In this document: one piece after another, positions 46,531 to 56,640 of the stretch
How the letters are laid out: each line of letters begins with the position of its first letter
Numbering within the stretch: the stretch's first letter is position 1
Assembly (NCBI RefSeq): GCF_002934365.1
Contig: NZ_PTIY01000016.1
Coordinates: 1-64,000, forward strand
Direction: 5' to 3'
Length of the DNA stretch: 64,000 nucleotides
Source of the DNA: Methylobacter tundripaludum
Lineage (GTDB): Bacteria; Pseudomonadota; Gammaproteobacteria; Methylococcales; Methylomonadaceae
Translations under genes and position numbers: made by a program
Notes under the pieces: generated by a model
Database searches by the model: none
What the model saw: the letters and a program-made list of their open reading frames with translations, nothing else
Told to the model about the DNA's origin: nothing

Positions 46531-46806
46531 CTCGTTCCCACGCTTCGGCGTGGGAATTCAGTCTGCAACGCTTCAGCGTTGCGGGACGCTGGCCATTTAC
46601 TGCGGCATTCCCAAACGGGAGAGACTGTGAAAGTATTATCCAAATTAGGCTAAAAACATTTTTCACCACGAAGGCACGAAGAACACGAAGTTTTCAATGT
46701 ATTGAATTAAGACGATTGTTTTTCCTCGTGCCTTCGTGTCTTCGTGGTGAATTCTTTAATTTTTTCTAAAAACGAATACTTTCACAGCTTCGGGAGCGTG
46801 GGAACG
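46531..46806. repeat. Nested palindromes: CGTTCCCACGCT repeat split by a CACCACGAAG repeat
   Basis: The outer pair CGTTCCCACGCT (46533-46544) / AGCGTGGGAACG (46795-46806) and a second pair CTGTGAAAGTATT (46625-46637) / AATACTTTCACAG (46775-46787) enclose a complete CACCACGAAG palindrome at 46661-46752. The right arm encodes the C-terminal tail of CbiD. Confidence 0.8.
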
Positions 46807-47932
46807 ATGTGCCCAAAGCATCGCCTTGTAGATTAAATAGCCGCACTTCAACTTTTTTCACGGCAGGCACTCTGGCCTGAACAAGCGCGGCGATTCGTTG
46901 TTCGATGTCTATCCATAACGCCTGCGAACCGGGTTCGTTCGTTAACCGTTGAATGGCCGCTTCCACCGTGTTGGCCTGTTCCAGTTCCTGCGCCAGAAGA
47001 CTGTTAAACCCTCGTTCCGCAGCTATCCGCGCCACGACATTCATGGCCATGTCGCTCCTGCTGGAGTGCGTATCCCATACGCCGTCGAGCACTTTGGCAA
47101 GTTTGCCCGGATGTCCCAATAACCATAACACATCCAGATGGCGCTGTTGTTCGGTCAATGCCTGTTGCACAAAGTCGAGTGCGTCGCCAAGAAAATTGGC
47201 GATTTGTACCGAGCGCTGCTCTGGCAAACCCAGTATTTCTTTGGCATAGGCGCGGCCTATTTTGCCCGGCAGCAACGCGATGCTGTTTGCATCATTGCCG
47301 AGTGCTACGCGGACATAAACCTCTATCGAGGCAATCCATGATGCCAGCGATAAGGGCTCGACGATGCCCGAAGTGCCGAGTATCGAGATGCCGCCGACGA
47401 TGCCCAGCTTCGGGTTGAAAGTCTTTTTGGCAATCTTCTCGCCGTTGATGCAGCCTATGGTCAGGTCGAAGCCTTGATCCTTATTACCGGATACTTCGGC
47501 GACCGCCTGCCGCATCATCCAGCGCGGAGTAGGGTTAATTGCAGGCTCTCCAACGGCCACACGCAAGCCGGGCTGGGTCGCTGTGCCGACGCCGTCACCG
47601 GCGAAAAAGCGTATTTCCCCTTTGTCGTTCCTTCGCACCTCGGCGAAGATGGTCGCTCCGTGCGTGTTATCCGGGTCATCGCCGCCGTCTTTCAGCACTT
47701 CGGCGCGCGCCGTTTGCTCGTCCAGTCTGCGGCTGTCTTGTATCGGTACGGTCAGGTAACAGGCTTCGTCAGGCAATATTATCTGTACCTGCGCTTGGCG
47801 CTCGCCGTGCAGCAGCAGATAAAGCCCGGCTTTAACCGCCGCCGCGGCGCAGCTGCCCGTGGTGCGCCCGCGCCGCAAACCGTTCGGTGCGAGCACGCTA
47901 AGGTCGAATTCTTTAAGCTCCGTCCGAACCAT
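46766..47932 (-). CDS. cbiD: Cobalt-precorrin-5B C1-methyltransferase CbiD
   Basis: This 388-residue protein starts at ATG 47932; a TTG nine bases earlier is possible. [50 protein letters not shown] and [12 protein letters not shown] are the CbiD motifs. It methylates C1 with release of the C20 acetaldehyde fragment in the oxygen-independent pathway. Its last residues ([13 protein letters not shown]) are encoded by a palindromic repeat, so the native C-terminus was probably replaced. The start overlaps the cbiX-cbiC gene by 20 bases. Confidence 0.93.
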   Translation of the reverse strand: MVRTELKEFDLSVLAPNGLRRGRTTGSCAAAAVKAGLYLLLHGERQAQVQIILPDEACYLTVPIQDSRRLDEQTARAEVLKDGGDDPDNTHGATIFAEVRRNDKGEIRFFAGDGVGTATQPGLRVAVGEPAINPTPRWMMRQAVAEVSGNKDQGFDLTIGCINGEKIAKKTFNPKLGIVGGISILGTSGIVEPLSLASWIASIEVYVRVALGNDANSIALLPGKIGRAYAKEILGLPEQRSVQIANFLGDALDFVQQALTEQQRHLDVLWLLGHPGKLAKVLDGVWDTHSSRSDMAMNVVARIAAERGFNSLLAQELEQANTVEAAIQRLTNEPGSQALWIDIEQRIAALVQARVPAVKKVEVRLFNLQGDALGTSFPRSRSCESIRF

Positions 47933-49487
47933 ACTCTGCAAGCTGGTTTACCGCATCGATCATCAAGCCGTTGACGACCGTCGCCGCCCACGGCGAACCG
48001 CCGCGAGTGCCGCTGTTGGTGATGCGCGGCACTTGCAGGCAGCGCTTCAATTCCGCTTTTGACTCACGGGTGCCGACAAAGCCGACCGGCAAGCCGATCA
48101 CCAGTTGCGGACGCCAGCCGTGTTCGCGAATCAGGCGCACCGCTTCCATGATCGCAGTCGGCGCATCGCCTATCGACAGCACGATGTCGTTGCCGAATTT
48201 TTCGAACGCGCGCCGTATTCCGGCTGCGGAGCGGGTGATGCCTTGGGTTTGCGCCATCAGAACCGTCTCGCGATCATGCACCCCGCACCAGGTTTCGATG
48301 CCGAGCTGTTCGAGCAGAGCGCGCTTTAGGCCGGTCTGCACCATAGTTACGTCGGTCACTACACGCTTGCAGCGGAGCAGCGCGCGGATGCCGGTTTCGA
48401 CCGCCCCCGGCGAAAAATAAATGTCATCGACTGCATTAAAGTCGCCGCTGGTATGCACCAAGCGTTGCAGCACGGTTAAATGCGCTTCGGGAAAAACTGA
48501 CCAGTCGCGCCCGGCAGCAATGATGCGGAAGCTTTCGGCCTCTATCGGATGCGGCACGTAAGGCGCAAATTCCGTTGCGGCTTCACCTAAAACGGCTTTT
48601 TCGGGCAGACCGCGAACCTGGAGATGATGGGGGCGCTGCGGTTCGCCGACCTGCTGTTCAAAGCCGACGATTTGCACCCGGTATTTGCACAGCGAGCAGT
48701 TCATCGCCGCGCGGCCTTCTATGGCTTCTTGCGCCCTGGCGATGATTACATCGGCTACGTTCGGATGCACGCCGAGATAACCGGCCTTGAGCACTTCCAG
48801 GTCGGGTTCGCGCTGCTGCAACGCATCGGCGGCGTCATAAATGCGCTTGACCAAGATGCCGTCAAACAGGAAAAACGGCACGACGATCAGCCGCGCATAA
48901 CCTAGTTTAGCGGCGGCGCGCAGGCCGTCGGCGACCAGCGGCTTGGTCGTGCCTGAATAGCAGACGTAAGATGCGCCAAAGCCCATGCCTTCCTCGATCA
49001 TCCGCGCGAACTTGGCGACTTCGCCGTTGGCGTCGGGGTCGGTGGTGCCGCGGCCGACCAGCACCAGGCAGGTATCGTCACGGCGTATCGTCTTGGATGA
49101 TGCCGCTTCGGCCTCGACGATGCGCTGCTGAACCACTTGCAGCAACAGCGGATGCAAGCCCATCGGTGCACCGAAATGAAAATCGACGTCGGGATGTTCG
49201 CGAGCCGAGGTCAGCAGTTCGCTGGGCATGTCATTTTTGGCATGAGTTGCCGCCAGTAAGATGCCGGGCACCATGACGATTTGTTTGGCATCGGCGTTCA
49301 ATTGGGCTGCGATCGCCTGATCGATAGTCGGACTTGCAAACTCCAGGTAGCCGTGGCTGATCGTATGCTGCGGCGCGCGCTCCCTGACCAGTTCAACCAG
49401 CTGCTCGAACTCCCGTATGCCGTCGGCATCGCGGCTTCCGTGGCCCGCGATAACGATGCCGAATTGTTGGTTTTTTTCAGCCTGCAT
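47913..49487 (-). CDS. cbiX-cbiC: CbiX-CbiC fusion: sirohydrochlorin cobaltochelatase and precorrin-8X methylmutase
   Basis: This 524-residue fusion starts at ATG 49487, which overlaps the cbiE stop (ATGA); the open frame upstream to 49907 is antisense-free noise over cbiE. Residues 1-270 are CbiX ([49 protein letters not shown]), ending with MNCSLC at 262-267, the MxCxxC Fe-S motif of long CbiX. Residues about 300-524 are CbiC/CobH ([54 protein letters not shown]). CbiX inserts cobalt early; CbiC moves the C11 methyl to C12 late. The fusion thus joins the early metal step and a near-final ring step. Confidence 0.93.
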   Translation of the reverse strand: MQAEKNQQFGIVIAGHGSRDADGIREFEQLVELVRERAPQHTISHGYLEFASPTIDQAIAAQLNADAKQIVMVPGILLAATHAKNDMPSELLTSAREHPDVDFHFGAPMGLHPLLLQVVQQRIVEAEAASSKTIRRDDTCLVLVGRGTTDPDANGEVAKFARMIEEGMGFGASYVCYSGTTKPLVADGLRAAAKLGYARLIVVPFFLFDGILVKRIYDAADALQQREPDLEVLKAGYLGVHPNVADVIIARAQEAIEGRAAMNCSLCKYRVQIVGFEQQVGEPQRPHHLQVRGLPEKAVLGEAATEFAPYVPHPIEAESFRIIAAGRDWSVFPEAHLTVLQRLVHTSGDFNAVDDIYFSPGAVETGIRALLRCKRVVTDVTMVQTGLKRALLEQLGIETWCGVHDRETVLMAQTQGITRSAAGIRRAFEKFGNDIVLSIGDAPTAIMEAVRLIREHGWRPQLVIGLPVGFVGTRESKAELKRCLQVPRITNSGTRGGSPWAATVVNGLMIDAVNQLAEYGSDGA

Positions 49488-50194
49488 CAGACAGCGGCTC
49501 CCGGCGGTTCGATCTGGCTGGACATGGGGTTGCGGGTGCGGATTAACATGATACTCATGTCGCTGAATTCCTGTATCGCGCAGTCGGCGAGCGTACCGTG
49601 CCATTCGGCTTCCGACCTTGTCAAATTCTCCCAAACCTCGGTCGGATGATCGGGCGATATGCCTTGCTCCAACAGGTAAGCGGCGATATGGCGCGGCATG
49701 AAAGAGCGCGCCTCGTCCCAAGGGCAGGGAATCACGATCGCATTGCGCTGGTCTTGCAGCACATGCACCAGATGCTGCTTGAACGGGGTCAAATCGCCGC
49801 GGCGGTGAAAGGTAATAAACGTCGTTTCGTCGAAACAGACCTTGGCACGCGATGCGAGTATCTGCGCCGACGATATACCCGGCACGGTTTCGACCGGATG
49901 GCCGCAAGCTCGCTCGACCCGTTCCAGGTACTGGAAGCCGCTGAAATGGATGTCGCCCATGAACACCACCACGCAGTTCTTGCCTGCATGGTGTTCAACC
50001 GCCACTTTCGCCAACTGCTCGGTCTGGTCGCGGTAATTCATCAGTACGGTTTGTGCGGTTTCGGGAATCAGGCTTTGCACGACGTTAATAACGGCATCGA
50101 ATCCGGCTACCACGTCGGCATTGCGGATCAGTTCCGCGCCGCGCTGAGTCAGATAAGCCACGTCGCCGGGGCCTGCGCCTATGCAGATAATCAT
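49487..50194 (-). CDS. cbiE: Precorrin-6Y C5-methyltransferase subunit CbiE
   Basis: This 235-residue protein starts [22 protein letters not shown] with AAGGA upstream. [40 protein letters not shown] and [20 protein letters not shown] are CbiE/CobL-N motifs. The decarboxylating C15-methyltransferase half (CbiT), which is fused in CobL, is absent, and no separate cbiT was found in the window. It is coupled to cbiX-cbiC by ATGA. Confidence 0.92.
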   Translation of the reverse strand: MIICIGAGPGDVAYLTQRGAELIRNADVVAGFDAVINVVQSLIPETAQTVLMNYRDQTEQLAKVAVEHHAGKNCVVVFMGDIHFSGFQYLERVERACGHPVETVPGISSAQILASRAKVCFDETTFITFHRRGDLTPFKQHLVHVLQDQRNAIVIPCPWDEARSFMPRHIAAYLLEQGISPDHPTEVWENLTRSEAEWHGTLADCAIQEFSDMSIMLIRTRNPMSSQIEPPGAAV

Positions 50195-50216
50195 AATTGT
50201 TCCTTATTAATAAGCT

Positions 50217-50425
50217 TTTTTGTCCACGAAAAACACGAAAAGCGCGAAAAATTGTAGGGTACGCTCGTTCCCAAGCTCTAGCTTGGGAATGCAGTCTTGG
50301 AAGCTCCAGCTTCCTGTCCTGTTTCGCGAAGCAACGACTTGCATGGATGCAGGAGGTAGAGCAACGCAGGAGCGGTTGCCGAGAGCTTCGCGTACTGGGT
50401 TCCCAAGCAGGAGCTTGGGAACCAG
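50217..50425. repeat. Composite repeat block between cbiE and the chelatase gene
   Basis: From left: a degraded CACGAAAAACACGAAA arm; TACGCTCGTTCCCAAGCTC/TAGCTTGGGAA palindrome; TTCGCGAAGC and AGCTTCGCG split by the nested AACGACTTGC...GTTGCCGAG module at 50333-50382; then GTTCCCAAGCAGGAGCTTGGGAACC. There is no gene in the block. Confidence 0.8.
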
Positions 50426-50439
50426 CATAAATCTCATGC

Positions 50440-52329
50440 TCATTTAATACATCCACGTACCGTAAGCGCTAGGTTTTCCGCCGATAATTCTTCCAGCGTC
50501 AGGTATTCAGCGCCCAACGCTTGCGCCAGTTGCCGGGCTTTTCCCAAGCGCAAATAACCGGTTTCGGTATCGAGCACCAGCGCAGGCACGCCGCGTTCTG
50601 CCAGTAATCCTGCAAATCTTAGCGACTCCTGCCAAGGGTCGTTGCCGTCGTTCAGCGCAACATTGGCCTTGCCGTCGCTAAGCAGTACCAGCAACGGCGG
50701 CATGCCGGTTTTTTCCAGCGTTTCCAGCGCCACGGACAGCGCATGGGGCAACGGCGTGCGGCCGCCGGTAGGCAGTTCGCGCAGGTTCTGTTCGGCAAGG
50801 TCGACGCTGCGGGTCGGCGGCAGCAACAACTGTGCGGACGCGCCGCGAAAGCTGATCACCGCGACTTCATCGCGCTGCTGGTAGGCATCGGTCAGCAGCG
50901 ATAACACAGCGCCTTTGACGGCCTCCATGCGCCGTTGCGCCGCCATCGACCCGGAGGCGTCGACGACAAACAAGATCAGGTTGGCGGTTCTGCCGGTGCG
51001 GATTTGCTGGTGTAGATCGTTTTTCGTCACCTGAAAATTATCGGAATCACGCAATGCCGCGCTACGCAATGTTGCGCCGACGGCGAGACTGCTTGGATTC
51101 TGATCAGGCACGGCGCGAATGACACGGCCGCGCGGCGCATCCTGCGCTGTGCTGCGTTTGCCGGAAGCGTAGCGGTTGGCAACCGTGTCGACTTCTATTT
51201 TCCGTACATAACCGGCAGATGCGGCGGCGAATACCTGTTGTTCGCTTTGCGAGTCGCCGTTGTTTTGCTCATGTTCCTGTTCGCTATCAGCGGCGGATTC
51301 GCCTTCATCATGCGGCTGCAACGCCTGCTGCATCAGCTCATCGAGCTGGTCTTGATCCAGCCCAGGTTGCTCGAACGGTTTGCGCCTGCGCCGATGCGGC
51401 AGCACCAGTTCCGCAGCGCCGCGCACGTCTTGCGAAGTGACCTGTGACCGGCCTTCTAATGCCGCCAATGCCCGCGCCGCTTTGTGCATGACAATGTCGG
51501 CGCGAAGGCTGGCGACCTCGAATTCGCAGCATAAATGGCTGATTAAATCGAGCAGCGCATCATCCAGAGTGACTTCTGTTAATAACTGCTGCGCCGTAGC
51601 GAGTTGATGTTTCAAGGCCTGTTGTTCGTGCATCCAGGCGGCGGCGTAAGCCGTAGGATTGGCCTCGAACGCGATGCGGCGGCGCACGACTTCGGAGCGC
51701 AAAACCTTGTCGCGCGGCGCGGTCACTTCGACCATCAATCCAAACCGGTCCAATAGTTGCGGACGCAAATCGCCTTCTTCCAGATTCATCGTGCCGATCA
51801 GCGTAAAGCGGGCAGGGTGGCTGACCGACAAGCCTTCGCGCTGTACCGAATTAACGCCCATCGCCGCCGCATCCAGCAGCACGTCGACCAGATGGTCGGG
51901 CAGCAGGTTGACCTCGTCGATATAGAGTATGCCCCGGTGCGCCGCAGCCAGCAGGCCGGGCTTGAAAACGCGCTGGCCGCCTTTAAGCGCCTGCTCCAAA
52001 TCCAGGGTACCGATAACGCGGTCTTCGGTCGCGCCGAGCGGCAAGGTGACGAAAGGCACGCTGTCGGCTTGCGCCGTTGCATGTTCGGCATTGCAGGTTT
52101 CGCAGTGCTGATACGGTGCGCCGGGCAGACAATTATATGCACAACCGGCAACCCGTTCGATCGGGGGCAGGATGTCGGTCAGCGCCCGTGCCGCCGTGCT
52201 TTTGGCCGTGCCTTTGTCGCCGCGTATCAGGACGCCGCCCAGCGACGGATCGACGGCGCACAGCAACAACGCGGTCTTGAGCCGGGTCTGTTCGACGATC
52301 GCGGAAAAAGGGAAGGTGGCGTGGTTCAT
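50440..52329 (-). CDS. Magnesium-chelatase-like ATPase, ChlI-ChlD fusion (partner of CobN)
   Basis: This 629-residue protein starts MNHATFPFSAIVEQTRLKTA at 52329. The N-terminal AAA+ domain (ChlI-like) has GVLIRGDKGTAKSTAARAL, GTLDLEQAL, LYIDEVNLLPDHLVD and LRPQLLDRFGL. A linker of acidic and Gln/Ser-rich residues (about 355-385) leads to a C-terminal VWA domain with the MIDAS motif FVVDASGSMAAQRRMEAVKG. In cobalt or magnesium chelatases the I and D subunits drive the large subunit; here they are one chain next to cobN, so it likely powers CobN. A palindromic repeat lies directly upstream of its start. Confidence 0.92.
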   Translation of the reverse strand: MNHATFPFSAIVEQTRLKTALLLCAVDPSLGGVLIRGDKGTAKSTAARALTDILPPIERVAGCAYNCLPGAPYQHCETCNAEHATAQADSVPFVTLPLGATEDRVIGTLDLEQALKGGQRVFKPGLLAAAHRGILYIDEVNLLPDHLVDVLLDAAAMGVNSVQREGLSVSHPARFTLIGTMNLEEGDLRPQLLDRFGLMVEVTAPRDKVLRSEVVRRRIAFEANPTAYAAAWMHEQQALKHQLATAQQLLTEVTLDDALLDLISHLCCEFEVASLRADIVMHKAARALAALEGRSQVTSQDVRGAAELVLPHRRRRKPFEQPGLDQDQLDELMQQALQPHDEGESAADSEQEHEQNNGDSQSEQQVFAAASAGYVRKIEVDTVANRYASGKRSTAQDAPRGRVIRAVPDQNPSSLAVGATLRSAALRDSDNFQVTKNDLHQQIRTGRTANLILFVVDASGSMAAQRRMEAVKGAVLSLLTDAYQQRDEVAVISFRGASAQLLLPPTRSVDLAEQNLRELPTGGRTPLPHALSVALETLEKTGMPPLLVLLSDGKANVALNDGNDPWQESLRFAGLLAERGVPALVLDTETGYLRLGKARQLAQALGAEYLTLEELSAENLALTVRGCIK

Positions 52330-52332
52330 TGG

Positions 52333-52372
52333 GTTACGCTCGTTCCCAAGCTCCAGCTTGGGAATGTTGTCT
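52333..52372. repeat. CGTTCCCAAGCT palindrome at the chelatase gene start
   Basis: GTTACGCTCGTTCCCAAGCTC/CAGCTTGGGAA is the same unit as at 50258-50290. Read on the minus strand it covers the ribosome-binding region of the ChlI-ChlD gene, whose only purine run (GGAACGAG) comes from the repeat. A degraded ATCCGTGTCAATCCG repeat follows to 52410. Confidence 0.75.
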
Positions 52373-52428
52373 ATCCGTGTCAATCCGTCCAATCGGTGTC
52401 ATCCGTGCGCCATTTTCCAATAAATTCA

Positions 52429-55400
52429 TCATGCCCCGCGCGGTGTTTCGCCGCGCGCCTCCAGCAGGGTTTCGCTATGCAGGTATAAAGCCTGCAAGGC
52501 GTCCAGCGTCTGTTGCTTGGGTTCGGCCCACATGCCGCGGCCGGCGGCTTCCAGCAGGCGCTCGGCAATCGCGTTTTGCGCCCAGGGATTGGCTTCTTCC
52601 AGAAAACGTTGCATTTCAGGATCCATCGCGTAAGTTTCGGCGACTTGCTCGTACATCCAATCGTCCATCACCTGTGCTGTCGCATCGTAGCCGAACAGAT
52701 AATCGACGGTCGCGGTCAGCTCCAGTCCGCCTTTGTAGCCGTGACGGCGGATGCTGTCCAGCCATTTCGGGTTGACGACGCGCGAGCGGAACACTCGCAA
52801 AGTTTCTTCCTTCAAGTCTCGCACCTGCGCTCGTGATGGATCGTGGCTGTCGCCGAAATACTTGCGCGGCTGCGATCCGGTCAAGGCCCGGATCGTCGCG
52901 ATCATGCCGCCGTGAAATTGCAGGTAATCGTCGCTGTCGAAAATGTCGTGCTCGCGGTTATCCTGGTTGTGCAAGGCCACCTGAACGCCGGACAGGCGGG
53001 TGCGGAACGCATCGCGCTGGTCGTGGCCCTGTTGGCTGCGCCCGTAAGCATAGCCGCCCCAGTTGACGTAGGCTTCGGCAAAATCGGCGTCGGCCTGCCA
53101 GTTTTTCTCCTGGATCAGCGGCAATATGCCCGCTCCGTAACTGCCGGGTTTTGCGCCGAAGATGCGGAAGGCTGCGCGGTTTGATGCGTCCTGTTCAGTC
53201 AGGCCTTGGCCGATCAATTCGCCCAGTTCGGCAAGATAATGCTTGCGCACGAAGTTCTGCGACAGCGGTTCGTCCAGTGCAATGACGGCGTTAACTGCAT
53301 CGTCGATCAAATCGATCAGTTGCGGAAACGCGTCGCGGAAAAAACCGCTGATGCGGGTCGTGACATCGATTCGCGGGCGTTTTAATTCGTCCAGCGGGAT
53401 GACTTCGACGCCGGTCAGACGGCGGTTTTCATGCTGCCAGACCGGGCGCACGCCGAGCAGCGCCAGAATTTGGGCCACGTCGTCGCCGTGGGTGCGCATC
53501 GCACTGGTACCCCAGATGCTGATGGCGACGCTCTCGGGATAATCGCCGGTTTCGCGGACATAACGCGACAGCACTTCGTGGGCAAGTTGCTGACCGACGC
53601 GCCACGCGGATTGGGACGGTACGCTGCGCGGATCGACCGAGTAAAAATTGCGCCCCGTCGGCAGGATGCTGGCCATGCCGCGAGTCGGCGAGCCGCTGGG
53701 GCCGGCCGGGACATAGCCGCCGGACAGGCCACGCAACAAGTTATCGATTTCGTCGGTGGCGCGAGTGAGATTAGGGGCTAATTCGCGGCAGGCAAAGTTC
53801 AGTATGCGTTTTAATGCAGTGAAATCGGCAGCGTTGTTGCCAAATGATTGATTGATGGCTTGGTCTATAGTCAATACTGTTGGCTTAAGAGTATGCGCTC
53901 CTTCTCCCTTAGAGAGAAGGCTGGGATGAGGGGATTTAAATAAGCTTTTTTCCTTATTTTGATTTCCCCTCACCCAACCCTCTCCCTCTGGAGAGGGCTT
54001 TGTACTGTTATCAAATGTTTTGTTAATGACTAGGTCTATGGCTGACTCGTCATAAGCGTATTTCTGCAATTCAATGAACAATCGCTTGCATAAGGCTTCG
54101 ATGGTTTCCAGTACGTCGGCATGAGTGGGCAATGGCCGCCCGGCCAGTTTTTCAAGTTCAGGCATTGCTTGTTCCAGTCGACGGCCCTGATGTTCAAGCA
54201 GCGAATCCATGCTCAGGCCGAACAGCTTGGCAATTTCTATCGGCAGACCGGGTACGTCCTGATTCGGCAAGCGAGTCAGCGAGACCAGCATATCTACCAG
54301 TTGCTCGTTTTCGGGAGCCAGTCCGAGTATGTGCAGACCGTCGCGGATTTGTGCCGCGCCCAGTTCGCACAGATAGCCGTCCAGATCTTCGATCAAATGC
54401 GCGACATCGGCGCCGGCCATTTTGGTCAGCAGTTCTGGCAGTCCATTTTTATGATCGTGGTCATGATGCTCGGCATGGTGGTGCTCACCATGTTCATGCT
54501 CGTCGTCATGATCGTGATGATGTCCATGATGGTGTTCGTCATGCGCATGATCATGGCGATGATGCTCGTGACCGTGATGCTCATGTTCGTGGTGATCGTG
54601 GTCATGATGACCGGTATGGTGATCATCGTTGTGATCGTGATCATGGTCGTGGTGCAGCAACCGGGCTTGCAAATCGGCATCCAGGTTGGTTTCTTTGACC
54701 AGATCCCAGATTTGCTGTTGCAACAGCGGCAGTTTGGACGGATCGAGCACTTCCACCTGATAATATTCATCGACCAATTGAGTCAGCTGGGCCAACGCGC
54801 CGTAAGTATCGGCGGTGGTCATCGGCGGCGTCAGGTGATCGACCACGACGGCATGAGCGCGGCGCTTGGCCTGCGCGCCTTCGCCGGGATCGTTGATGAT
54901 GAACGGGTAAAACAGCGGCATGTCGGCCAACAGCGCATCGGGGAAGCAGTTTTCCGACAGGCCCACGCCTTTGCCCGGCAGCCATTCGAGCGTGCCGTGC
55001 TTGCCGACATGCACGATGGCGTCGGCTTTCCATTCGTCGCGCAGCCAGCGGTACAGCGCATAGTAATGGTGGGTGGGCGGCAAGTCGGGCTGATGGTATA
55101 TCGCGTCGGGGTCCATGCCGTAACCGCGCGGCGGCTGCAATGCGACGAAACAGTTGCCCAGTTCCAGTCCCGCCAGCGCGAGTTGGCCGTCATGGACATA
55201 AGCTTCGCCGGGCGCAGCTCCCCATTGCGCGGTCATTTTCTGCTGCATCTCAAGCGGCAGATCGTCAAACCACGTTGCATATTGCGCTGCCGATACGCGA
55301 CCGACGGCATGAGCCAGTTGTTCTGTGGTCAGATAGGTATTGTCGTAAGCACAGCGGTCGATCAGTTCGTGGATTAACGCCGTGCCGTTTTTCGGCAGCT

Positions 55401-56640
55401 TACCGATGTTATAACCGGCGGCTTGCATGGCTTTAAGAATACGCATCAAGGATGCCGGTGCATCCAGGCCGACCGCGTTGCCGATTTGCGAGGCCTTGCT
55501 GTTGGAGTTGGTGAACACAAAAGCGATGCGCTTATCGGTATTGTCCAGGCGTTTAAGCCGTGCAAAGCGCGAGGCGATTTGTGCGATGCGAGCGACCCGA
55601 TCCGGCACGGGTTCGTATTCGATCAGTTCGTTCGATAAGCCGGAAGCTTTCGCCTTGAACGACAGCGGCACGGTGATGATGCGGCCGTCGAATTCCGGCA
55701 AGACAACATTCATTGCCGCATCCAGCGGGTTGAGTCCGCGTGCGGATTGCTCCCATTGATGCTGCATCATGCCGCTGGTGATGGCTTGCAGCACGGGTAC
55801 ATTGAGACTCTCCAGCACGTCCACCGACCAGCCTGCGGGCGTGGCTCCGCCGGGGGTGATTTCGCCCATCGCAAACGCGGTGGTGTTGATCAGTACATCG
55901 ATGTAAGCGCCTTGTTCACCGCTAAAGTATTGCAATGCGGAAGGAAGGGGGGTGTCGCTATGGCCTGCGCGTAATGACGAAGTGAAAACGGGCAATACGT
56001 TCAGTCCGCGTTTTTCAAGGGCGTCAACCAACGCGTCGATAAAGCGCGTGTTGCCGCTGATCCAGTGGGCGCGATAAAACACGATGCCGACACTGGCCCG
56101 TTCCGGCGCTCGCAGGCCAAGCCAGTCGTCTATGCTCGCATCTTGGGATAAATCGGGATGATAAATGCCGTGTTCGGGCAAATCGACTGCCGGTTCAAAG
56201 CCGAAGCCGCTTAGCAAAAAATGATCGGACAGGTAGCGCAGCAGTTGCGCCATATTGACGCTGCCGCCCGCCTGGAAATAAGCCTGTACCTGATGCAGCA
56301 CGTCGGACGATACGGTGGACGCGGCTGCCAATTCGGGGTCAGGCTCGCCGGTGCCGCTGATCGCGATCAGTTGCCGTCCTTGGCTTTTAGCGTGACGCAG
56401 CAGATAGGCAAAGCCGGGCACGCTGCCAAGACGTCCCAGTACGCGCAGCACGATGATCCGCGCCGAAACAAGCTGATGTTCCAACAGATCGGCCATTTGC
56501 GCGTCGCTTTCCAAAGCCTGCAAGTTGACGCCGGTTACTTCCGGGAAACCTTCCGGCATTTGCGCCTGCGCGCTTTGCAGCACCATCAGGTCGTTGGGTG
56601 CATGAGTCAGCAGCGCTATAGGCTTGTTCATATCAAGCAT
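52429..56640 (-). CDS. cobN: Cobaltochelatase large subunit CobN with His-rich insertion
   Basis: This 1403-residue porphyrin/corrin chelatase subunit starts at ATG 56640, overlapping the ferredoxin stop; ATG 56631 is the alternative. It keeps CobN/BchH landmarks ([19 protein letters not shown]-type region, [70 protein letters not shown]). Two features are unusual. A His/Asp/Glu tract at residues about 660-730 has, by my count, 37 His in 68 residues. A 57-codon in-frame insertion at about 867-935 carries a palindromic repeat. CobN inserts cobalt into hydrogenobyrinate a,c-diamide with CobS/CobT or ChlI/ChlD-type ATPases. Confidence 0.94.
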   Translation of the reverse strand: MLDMNKPIALLTHAPNDLMVLQSAQAQMPEGFPEVTGVNLQALESDAQMADLLEHQLVSARIIVLRVLGRLGSVPGFAYLLRHAKSQGRQLIAISGTGEPDPELAAASTVSSDVLHQVQAYFQAGGSVNMAQLLRYLSDHFLLSGFGFEPAVDLPEHGIYHPDLSQDASIDDWLGLRAPERASVGIVFYRAHWISGNTRFIDALVDALEKRGLNVLPVFTSSLRAGHSDTPLPSALQYFSGEQGAYIDVLINTTAFAMGEITPGGATPAGWSVDVLESLNVPVLQAITSGMMQHQWEQSARGLNPLDAAMNVVLPEFDGRIITVPLSFKAKASGLSNELIEYEPVPDRVARIAQIASRFARLKRLDNTDKRIAFVFTNSNSKASQIGNAVGLDAPASLMRILKAMQAAGYNIGKLPKNGTALIHELIDRCAYDNTYLTTEQLAHAVGRVSAAQYATWFDDLPLEMQQKMTAQWGAAPGEAYVHDGQLALAGLELGNCFVALQPPRGYGMDPDAIYHQPDLPPTHHYYALYRWLRDEWKADAIVHVGKHGTLEWLPGKGVGLSENCFPDALLADMPLFYPFIINDPGEGAQAKRRAHAVVVDHLTPPMTTADTYGALAQLTQLVDEYYQVEVLDPSKLPLLQQQIWDLVKETNLDADLQARLLHHDHDHDHNDDHHTGHHDHDHHEHEHHGHEHHRHDHAHDEHHHGHHHDHDDEHEHGEHHHAEHHDHDHKNGLPELLTKMAGADVAHLIEDLDGYLCELGAAQIRDGLHILGLAPENEQLVDMLVSLTRLPNQDVPGLPIEIAKLFGLSMDSLLEHQGRRLEQAMPELEKLAGRPLPTHADVLETIEALCKRLFIELQKYAYDESAIDLVINKTFDNSTKPSPEGEGWVRGNQNKEKSLFKSPHPSLLSKGEGAHTLKPTVLTIDQAINQSFGNNAADFTALKRILNFACRELAPNLTRATDEIDNLLRGLSGGYVPAGPSGSPTRGMASILPTGRNFYSVDPRSVPSQSAWRVGQQLAHEVLSRYVRETGDYPESVAISIWGTSAMRTHGDDVAQILALLGVRPVWQHENRRLTGVEVIPLDELKRPRIDVTTRISGFFRDAFPQLIDLIDDAVNAVIALDEPLSQNFVRKHYLAELGELIGQGLTEQDASNRAAFRIFGAKPGSYGAGILPLIQEKNWQADADFAEAYVNWGGYAYGRSQQGHDQRDAFRTRLSGVQVALHNQDNREHDIFDSDDYLQFHGGMIATIRALTGSQPRKYFGDSHDPSRAQVRDLKEETLRVFRSRVVNPKWLDSIRRHGYKGGLELTATVDYLFGYDATAQVMDDWMYEQVAETYAMDPEMQRFLEEANPWAQNAIAERLLEAAGRGMWAEPKQQTLDALQALYLHSETLLEARGETPRGA
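53835..54041. repeat. In-frame palindromic insertion in cobN with flanking duplication
   Basis: The core at about 53895-54000 holds CTCCTTCTCCCTTAGAGAGAAGG and CCCCTCACCCAACCCTCTCC..GGAGAGGG arms, a widespread REP-type repeat. It is flanked by diverged direct repeats 53835-53870 and 54006-54041 (roughly three quarters identical, offset exactly 171 bases). In protein these are [12 protein letters not shown] and [12 protein letters not shown]. Confidence 0.8.

Noticed and set aside
49488-49907. Upstream extension of the CbiX-CbiC frame by 140 codons
   Set aside because: It runs over cbiE in another frame, its residues look random (Arg/Ala-rich), and the ATGA overlap at 49487 gives a normal CbiX start.
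54121-55377. Long plus-strand frame with a Met/Val-rich, membrane-like stretch
   Set aside because: It is antisense to cobN. The hydrophobic run is the reverse complement of the His/Asp-rich codons, not a real membrane protein.
50440-56640. Chlorophyll-type magnesium chelatase (BchH plus BchI/D)
   Set aside because: The genes lie in a cobalamin operon behind a B12 riboswitch with cbtA/cbtB and no chlorophyll gene, so CobN with a ChlI-ChlD helper is the better reading.
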